Shown piece by piece: positions 6,554 through 11,286 of a DNA stretch of 11,286 nt (position 1 is its first letter; each line of letters begins with the position of its first letter). Under the pieces are notes generated by a model. That model saw only the letters and a list, made by a program, of their open reading frames with translations, did no database searches and was not told where the DNA came from. This DNA comes from VRUE01 sp036557525 (lineage in GTDB: Bacteria > Actinomycetota > Thermoleophilia > Solirubrobacterales > 70-9), in assembly GCA_036557525.1 (NCBI GenBank), contig DATBHH010000105.1, positions 1-11,286 of the forward strand, given 5' to 3'. Both the position numbers and the translations under genes were made by a program.

Positions 6554-7248
6554 GACCCGAGCAGGATCGCCGCGATCGCGCCGTCGCTTCCGCTCCCGCT
6601 GACCATTGATGCCGATCCGGTCAGGCAGTTCGTCCGGTAGCTGACCTTGTGTTCGCCGGCGCTGAGGACCGGCGTGACCCCGAAGGTCGAGAAGCTCACC
6701 TGCACGGTGTTACCGGTGGCCAGTTCCTGGCCGCTGCCGGCCGCCGTCGCCGCGAATTCGGTCGCCGAGCCGCCGTCGACATAGAGCCCGGCGTCGACGA
6801 CCGTCGCCGGGGGACTGCAGGTGACGGCGGCGATGCCGCGAGCCTGGACGTAGAGCCTGCCTTCGTGGGCGAGCGAGAACGTCGCCTGCGAGACGATCGC
6901 GTCCGGAGTCGAGTCGATGAACGAGCCGCTCGCGGTCGCGGTCGCGAATCCCTCGGTCGGGCCGGCAGGCCCAGGGTCGCCGCGGTCGCCCTTCGCCCCC
7001 GGGCCCCCTTTCTCGCCGCCGGCGCCGGAGCCCGACCCCGGCAGCTGCCCCGCCTTGAAGTCCTTCGCGAGCAGCGAGCCGTCCCTGACCTTCGGCGAGG
7101 TGACGGCGCCGGGCTTGAGCTGTTTCCCGCCGACGCTGTTCTTCGGCAGCGTGATGGCCGCGTAGGTCGTGCCCCCGAGGGCGACGAGCAGGGCAAGGAA
7201 GGAAACTGCGAGCGCCGGATTTGGTCGCGGGATGCGGAGGCTCCTCAT
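6550..7248 (-). CDS. Exported protein with a short collagen-like Gly-X-Y stretch, function unknown
   Basis: 232 aa. A basic N-terminus and a hydrophobic stretch (residues about 11-31, ALAVSFLALLVALGGTTYAA) make a signal peptide or anchor. Next is TLPKNSVGGKQLKPGAVTSPKVRDGSLLAKDFKAG split over residues 33-67, an array of short repeats seen in many Thermoleophilia-type exported proteins. A run of six Gly-X-Y triplets follows (residues 78-95, GEK to GPA), rich in Pro, Lys and Asp. The C-terminal about 130 residues are beta-rich-looking, with two cysteines (C144, C208) that could form a disulphide. It may be a trimeric surface protein with a globular tip like bacterial collagen-like proteins; that is inference. 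ATG 7248 is preceded by a TAGGAT -10 box (7264-7259) so close that the leader would be only a few bases. The nearby GAGGG is too near the ATG to be a normal ribosome site. Confidence 0.8.
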   Translation of the reverse strand: MRSLRIPRPNPALAVSFLALLVALGGTTYAAITLPKNSVGGKQLKPGAVTSPKVRDGSLLAKDFKAGQLPGSGSGAGGEKGGPGAKGDRGDPGPAGPTEGFATATASGSFIDSTPDAIVSQATFSLAHEGRLYVQARGIAAVTCSPPATVVDAGLYVDGGSATEFAATAAGSGQELATGNTVQVSFSTFGVTPVLSAGEHKVSYRTNCLTGSASMVSGSGSDGAIAAILLGS

Positions 7249-7258
7249 GCCCTCGATC

Positions 7259-7264
7259 GATCCT
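7259..7264 (-). promoter_or_regulatory. Candidate -10 box for the collagen-like gene
   Basis: Read on the minus strand this is TAGGAT, fitting TANNNT. A TTGCGA at 7289-7284 could be the -35 at a long 19-bp spacing. A start about 7 nt downstream would leave a leader of roughly 4 nt before ATG 7248, so the transcript could be nearly leaderless. Confidence 0.35.
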
Positions 7265-7275
7265 ATTCGCCGGTG

Positions 7276-7281
7276 TAGGGT
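7276..7281 (+). promoter_or_regulatory. Candidate -10 box for the cupin gene
   Basis: TAGGGT fits TANNNT and lies 29 nt before the ATG at 7311, leaving room for the AAAGGA ribosome site at 7299-7304. The -35 region (7253-7258, TCGATC) is poor. It lies within the 62-bp divergent region, 11 bp from the opposing -10, so the two promoters would share their -35 space. Confidence 0.35.
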
Positions 7282-7310
7282 CGTCGCAACCGCGAGCGAA
7301 AGGAAGCCAG

Positions 7311-7685
7311 ATGGCCGACGGCTACACGATCAAGCACCGCGATGAGTTCGAGGTGATGGAGGGCTCGGGCGACGCCACCTGGCTGCTGGCGCGGAAATCG
7401 CTCGGCACCGACTGCTTCGGCTACAACCTGGTCGAGATCGCGCCCGGAGGCCAGATCCCCGAACACAACCACGGCAACAGCGGCGAGGTCGAGGTCTACA
7501 TCGTCCTCGAGGGGGACGCGACGATGCGCCTCGACGGCGAGGACCACCCGGCTCCCGCCGGAACCTTCGCCTCGATCGCCGGCCCCACCGACCGCACGAT
7601 CCTCAACCGCTCCGACGCCCCCGTCACCGCGCTTCTGATCGGCGTCCTGCCCGGCGGCGGCTACCAGCCGATGCCCTGGGGCTAG
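7311..7685 (+). CDS. Small single-domain cupin protein
   Basis: 124 aa, one double-stranded beta-helix. Motif 1 is clear: PGGQIPEHNHGNSGEVEVYIVLEG, split here as PGGQIPEHNH (H52, H54) and GEVEVYIVLEG (E59 or E61). It is about two residues longer than the standard spacing. Motif 2, AGTFASIAGP with TDRTILN, keeps the Pro/Gly turn and the final Asn but has Arg where the metal-binding His normally sits. Metal binding may therefore be altered or absent. Members of this fold include dioxygenases, isomerases and sugar or ligand-binding proteins; the substrate cannot be named. No signal peptide, so cytosolic. The start is ATG 7311 with AAAGGA at 6 nt spacing. An in-frame upstream extension to 7221 is rejected because it crosses the opposing gene's start and the promoter region. 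Confidence 0.85.
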   Translation: MADGYTIKHRDEFEVMEGSGDATWLLARKSLGTDCFGYNLVEIAPGGQIPEHNHGNSGEVEVYIVLEGDATMRLDGEDHPAPAGTFASIAGPTDRTILNRSDAPVTALLIGVLPGGGYQPMPWG

Positions 7686-7703
7686 CGGCACCCGACCGCG
7701 AAG

Positions 7704-7739
7704 CTGCGTTTGGGCCTGCTATCGACGTACAAAACGCAG
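7704..7739. repeat. Inverted repeat downstream of the cupin gene
   Basis: CTGCGTTT (7704-7711) and AAACGCAG (7732-7739) are perfect 8-bp arms around a 20-nt spacer, 18 bp after the cupin stop. A second pair, TTTGGGC (7709-7715) and GCCCAAA (7779-7785), overlaps the left arm and reaches into the promoter region of the next gene. There is no T-run, so this could be an operator or a weak 3'-end hairpin. The rest of the 175-bp gap holds only the promoter and ribosome site listed separately. Confidence 0.3.
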
Positions 7740-7792
7740 GCTCAGCGTCGCGGGAGTCGCAAATCTGCGCGATATCCCGCCCAAACCGCCCC

Positions 7793-7798
7793 TATAAT
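7793..7798 (+). promoter_or_regulatory. Consensus -10 box upstream of the glutamate synthase gene
   Basis: A perfect TATAAT lies 62 bp before GTG 7861. No TTGACA-like hexamer is found 16-18 bp upstream (the 7770-7775 region reads CGATAT), and there is no TGn extension. A leader of about 55 nt would result. A good -10 with no -35 suggests activator dependence; the GCCCAAA arm at 7779-7785 lies in the spacer. Confidence 0.45.
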
Positions 7799-7850
7799 TC
7801 GCCGACTCGTCAACCCGTCGCGCGCCCGCTCGGAGAAGGCGCGGATCCCG

Positions 7851-7855
7851 GGAGG
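7851..7855 (+). promoter_or_regulatory. Ribosome binding site fixing a GTG start
   Basis: GGAGG lies 5 nt before GTG 7861. The frame is closed upstream by TAA at 7795-7797, and no other start codon in the frame has a comparable signal. Confidence 0.75.
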
Positions 7856-7860
7856 TCAGT

Positions 7861-10800
7861 GTGGCCAATCGCATCCAGTCAGGTGGGGAGAATCCCCGAA
7901 GTCGGCATAACGATCTGACTCCTTCCGACGGAGGGGGTTCGACCGGTGGTCTTCGATACTCGCCCGAGCGGGCCTACCGGCCGCGTGTCTCGCCGCCGAG
8001 CGTCGAGGACAAGGACGCCTGCGCGATCTACGCCTCGGTTCGCAGGGACGCGACCCCGAGCCACGAGCCGATCCGCAAGGCGATCCCCGCCCTGCAGAAG
8101 ATGCTCCACCGGGCCGGCAATGTCGACGGCGAGGGGGACGGGTGCGGCGTCCTGCTCGACATCCCGCGCAAGCTCTGGGCGGAGGAGGTTCGCAGCGGCG
8201 GCCACGATCCCTCGCTGACTCTCGACGACGCCTTCGCCGTCGCCCACGTCTTCGTCGAGCGGACCTCGGACCTGCAGCGCGTCCAGCACGACGCCCGCGA
8301 GCTGCTGGGCCGCGGCGGGTTCCGGATCCTCGCCGAGCGGCTCGGGGTGGTCGACTCGACCGCGCTCGGCCCGACCGCGCGCGAGGAGGAGCCACATTTC
8401 TGGCAGATCTGCGGCCTCGTCGCCGACGCCTCGCACCGCGACCGCGTCCTCTTCGACCTCCTCTCCGAGCTCGAGCTGCGCCTCGGCGTCCACGTGCCAT
8501 CGTTCTCGGCGACGACCTGCGTCTACAAGGTGATGGGGTCCCCGAAGGTCCTCGCCGGCTACTACCCGGACCTCGGCGACGAGCGGCTCGAGACAATCGG
8601 GTGCTTCGGCCACAACCGCTACTCGACCAACACCTGGCCCTCCTTCAAACGGGTCCAGCCGTTCTCGGTCCTGGGCCACAACGGGGAGATCAACACGATC
8701 GAGCAGCTGCGGCAGGAGGCGCGGATGCTGGGCGTCCCGATCCCGCCCGGCAACTCCGACTCGCAGGACCTGAACCGGACGATCGACACCCTGGTCAGCC
8801 GCGACGGCCTCAGCCTCGCCGAGGCGATGGAGATGGTCGTGCCGCCGATCGCCGAGGAGATCCGGGCGATGCCCGAAGAACTGCATGGCTTCTACATGTA
8901 CCTGCACCAGGCGATGGGCCCGTTCGCCCAGGGCCCGGTCGCGCTGATCGCCCGCCACACCGACGAATGCGTGTTCTCGGCCGACGCCCTCGGCCTGCGG
9001 CCGCTCTGGCAGGTCGAGACCGCCGAGGACTTCGTCTTCAGCTCGGAGCCGGGGGTCGTCGCCGTCGGCGAGATGGTCAGCGAGCCGAAGCCCCTCGCCC
9101 CCGGCGAGAAGGCGCTTGTCGAGATCGACCGCGAGCGCAAGCGCTCGCTGCTCTGGCCCCACGACGAGATGCTTCGCAGGGTCCGTGAGCGCTGGCTGAA
9201 GCGCAACGGCGTCGAGGGGGTCGGCCCCTACGATCGGGCGCTCGAGACCGGCGGCCCGCTGGAGGGCGGTGAGGTGCCGGGATATTCCGACGCCGGCCCG
9301 GAGGAGCCGGTCAAGGTCTCCGACCGCGTCCTCGCCGGCTTCGGCTGGCAGCGCGACGACGTCAAACTCGTCCAGCAGATGGCCTCCAACGGCGCCGAGC
9401 CGATCGGCTCGCTCGGCTACGACGGGCCTTTGGCGGCGCTCTCTCCCGAGCGGCAGAACCTCGCCGACTACTTCAAGGAGACGGTCGCGGTCGTGACCAA
9501 CCCGGCGATCGACCGCGAGCGCGAGGTCGAGCATTTCTCGACCCGGGCCGTGTTCGGCCGGCGCCCCTCGCTCACCGCCGCCGACGAGGACACGGGCACG
9601 ATCGAGACCTCGCTGCCGGTGATCCTCGGCGGCCACCATGAACTGGCGCCGCTCTCCGACCGGACCTACCGGCAGGTCGCCCGCGACCACCGCACCTACC
9701 TGCTCGAGGACCTCTGGGAGGAGTTCCGCGGGCGGGCCGGCGCGGTCGACATCTCGCTGCTCGAGTCGGAGACGACCAAGGGCGCGATCGAGCGGATCAA
9801 GCAGGAGGCGGTGAAGAAGGTCCGCGACGGCGCCGAGCTGCTGGTCCTAACCGATCGCACCGTCTACGACGCCGAGCGCCGCTACCTCGACCCGCACCTG
9901 GCGACATCGGCGGTCGACCAGGCGCTGAAGCAGTTCAAGGTCGAGCCCGGCGAGGAGAACCTCCGCCGCCGCTGCGGCATCGTCCTGCGGGCTGCCTCGC
10001 TGCGCAACGTCCACGACGTGATGCTCGCGCTCGGCCTCGGCGCCAACGGCGTCTGCCCGTACACGATGGTCGAGGTGATCTGCGTCGAGGACTACGAGAC
10101 CGACATCGGCAACCTCTGCTCGGCGCTGACCAAGGGGATCGAGAAAGTGATCTCGACGATCGGGATCCACGAGGTGCGCGGCTACGCGCGACAGTTCTCC
10201 TCGATCGGGATCAAGCCCGAGCTGGCCGAGATCTTCCAGACCGAGGCCTTCGCCGCGTCGGAGAACGGCGGGACCGGGTTCGTCGAGCTCGACGAGGACA
10301 CCAACGAGCGCGCCCGGATCCTCTCCGAGGACGACGACGCGAAACCGGCGAAGACGTTCCGCTTCTATCCCAAGGTCTACAAGGCTGCGATCGCCACCGC
10401 CAACGGGTCCGGGTCCTACGAGGAATATTCGGAGAAGGTCCGCGACCTCGAGTCGGGCAGTCCGATCTCGATGCGCCACATCATGGGGCTGAAGGGCGAC
10501 CGCGACCCGATCGACCCGGCCGACGTCGACGCCGGCGTCGGCCACCACGACTATCCGGTTGTGATCTCCTCGATGAGCTTCGGATCGCAGTCGGAGCCGG
10601 CTTTCCGCGCCTACGCCGAGGCGGCGAAAGCGATCAACATCCTCTGCGTCAACGGCGAGGGCGGCGAGATCCGCGACATGTACGGGCAGTACCGCAAGTG
10701 GCGCGGCCAGCAGGTCGCCTCGGGCCGGTTCGGGGTCTCGGCCGAGATGATCAACTCCTCCTACGTCGCCGAGATCAAGATCGGCCAGGGGGCGAAGCCC

Positions 10801-11286
10801 GGCGAGGGCGGTCACCTGCCCGGCAAGAAGGTCTCCGAGAAGGTCGCCGCCGCCCGCAACGCGGCGGCGGGCACCGACCTGATCTCTCCCTCCAACAACC
10901 ACGACCTCTACTCGATCGAGGACCTCGCCGAGCTGATCGACGAGCTGAAGACCGTCAACCCCGACGTTCGCGTCTCGGTCAAGGTGCCGGTGGTGCCGAA
11001 CATCGGCACGATCGGGCTCGGGATCGCAAAGGCGGGCGCCGACATCATCACCCTCTCCGGTTTCGAGGGCGGGACCGGCGCCGCCCGCCAGCACGCGCTG
11101 CGCCACGTCGGCCTGCCCTCCGACATCGGCACCCGCGCCGTCCATCGGGCGCTGATGGAGGCCGGGATCCGCAACCGGGTCGAGATCTGGGCCGACGGCG
11201 GCTACCGGACCGGCCACGACATCGTCAAGCTGCACTGCCTCGGCGCCAACCGGGTCGGGTTCGGGACGCTGGCGATGGTCAGCCTC
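7861..11286 (+). CDS. gltB: Glutamate synthase large (alpha) subunit-like protein, 3' end beyond window
   Basis: 1142 codons are open to the window edge; about 350-400 more are expected from the usual length near 1500. The family makes two glutamates from glutamine and 2-oxoglutarate in the cytosol. A 53-residue propeptide precedes C54 (EDKDACAIYA), which by family rule becomes the N-terminal nucleophile of the glutaminase domain. That domain also shows HRAGNVDGEGDGCGVLLDIP split around residues 87-106, H251/R253 in GHNRYSTNT, the oxyanion N274-G275 in GHNGEINT, and D300 in NSDSQDLN. The central domain is recognisable at 497-550 (GAEPIGSLGYDGPLA, VTNPAID). The FMN/2-oxoglutarate barrel starts near 865, with SSMSFGS (903-909), NGEGGE (931-936), QVASGRFGVS, KPGEGG (979-984), SIEDLAELI and K1041 in SVKV. 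The [3Fe-4S] cysteines would lie just past the edge and cannot be checked. Several barrel motifs differ from classical GltB, so it may be a divergent subclass. The small subunit gene (gltD) is not in view. The start is GTG 7861. Confidence 0.9.
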   Translation, partial: MANRIQSGGENPRSRHNDLTPSDGGGSTGGLRYSPERAYRPRVSPPSVEDKDACAIYASVRRDATPSHEPIRKAIPALQKMLHRAGNVDGEGDGCGVLLDIPRKLWAEEVRSGGHDPSLTLDDAFAVAHVFVERTSDLQRVQHDARELLGRGGFRILAERLGVVDSTALGPTAREEEPHFWQICGLVADASHRDRVLFDLLSELELRLGVHVPSFSATTCVYKVMGSPKVLAGYYPDLGDERLETIGCFGHNRYSTNTWPSFKRVQPFSVLGHNGEINTIEQLRQEARMLGVPIPPGNSDSQDLNRTIDTLVSRDGLSLAEAMEMVVPPIAEEIRAMPEELHGFYMYLHQAMGPFAQGPVALIARHTDECVFSADALGLRPLWQVETAEDFVFSSEPGVVAVGEMVSEPKPLAPGEKALVEIDRERKRSLLWPHDEMLRRVRERWLKRNGVEGVGPYDRALETGGPLEGGEVPGYSDAGPEEPVKVSDRVLAGFGWQRDDVKLVQQMASNGAEPIGSLGYDGPLAALSPERQNLADYFKETVAVVTNPAIDREREVEHFSTRAVFGRRPSLTAADEDTGTIETSLPVILGGHHELAPLSDRTYRQVARDHRTYLLEDLWEEFRGRAGAVDISLLESETTKGAIERIKQEAVKKVRDGAELLVLTDRTVYDAERRYLDPHLATSAVDQALKQFKVEPGEENLRRRCGIVLRAASLRNVHDVMLALGLGANGVCPYTMVEVICVEDYETDIGNLCSALTKGIEKVISTIGIHEVRGYARQFSSIGIKPELAEIFQTEAFAASENGGTGFVELDEDTNERARILSEDDDAKPAKTFRFYPKVYKAAIATANGSGSYEEYSEKVRDLESGSPISMRHIMGLKGDRDPIDPADVDAGVGHHDYPVVISSMSFGSQSEPAFRAYAEAAKAINILCVNGEGGEIRDMYGQYRKWRGQQVASGRFGVSAEMINSSYVAEIKIGQGAKPGEGGHLPGKKVSEKVAAARNAAAGTDLISPSNNHDLYSIEDLAELIDELKTVNPDVRVSVKVPVVPNIGTIGLGIAKAGADIITLSGFEGGTGAARQHALRHVGLPSDIGTRAVHRALMEAGIRNRVEIWADGGYRTGHDIVKLHCLGANRVGFGTLAMVSL

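Noticed and set aside
7710..7910. 66-codon plus-strand frame across the cupin-gltB gap
   Set aside because: Starts at a TTG without a ribosome site, overlaps the well-supported gltB start in another frame, and encodes a low-complexity basic peptide.
1..11286. tRNA, rRNA, CRISPR array, insertion sequence, prophage or defence genes
   Set aside because: Nothing resembling them was seen. Codon use and gene content look like ordinary core chromosome.

Overview
The window is about 70% G+C with strongly G/C-biased third codon positions. It reads as chromosomal DNA of a high-G+C actinobacterium. My best guess is the Thermoleophilia (Solirubrobacterales-like). The main reason is the exported protein at 6550-7248 (minus): its N-terminus, with TYAAITLPKNSVG followed by a GAV/KVRDGSL/DFK pattern, is a type I associate with that class. 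The TANNNT-type -10 boxes and the threonine gene order also fit. This placement comes from recalled family resemblance, not from a search.

Layout. (1) 15-1175: a secreted coiled-coil M23 murein hydrolase. (2) 1176-1300: an unusually A+T-rich leader with several inverted repeats, leading into a TTG-started gene (1301-2023). That gene encodes a single-pass membrane protein with a long Gly/Ser/Pro-rich tail. (3) 2061-6542: an aspartate-family amino acid cluster, lysA-hom-thrC-thrB. Coding overlaps by 11 bp at lysA/hom and 4 bp at thrC/thrB. The one gap in it (hom to thrC) is filled by a repeat-like, foldable element that also carries the thrC ribosome binding site. (4) 6550-7248, minus strand: an exported protein with a short collagen-like Gly-X-Y stretch, convergent with thrB. 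Both stop codons sit in one small palindrome. (5) 7311-7685: a small cupin, divergent from the collagen-like gene across a 62-bp promoter region. (6) 7686-7860: an intergenic region with inverted repeats and a perfect TATAAT, then a large glutamate synthase (GOGAT) alpha-subunit-like gene from 7861 that runs off the right edge.

How the genes work together. hom, thrC and thrB carry aspartate semialdehyde through homoserine and phosphohomoserine to threonine. lysA makes lysine from meso-diaminopimelate, which is also the peptidoglycan cross-linking residue in many actinobacteria. Homoserine dehydrogenase carries a C-terminal ACT domain, so feedback control is expected. Glutamate synthase supplies the glutamate used in transaminations. 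The first two genes concern the cell envelope.

I found no clear new multi-gene system. The observations most worth a second look are the foldable A+T-rich leader with its start codon in a stem (1205-1303), the repeat element between hom and thrC, the divergent GOGAT active-site motifs, and the cupin lacking its motif-2 histidine.
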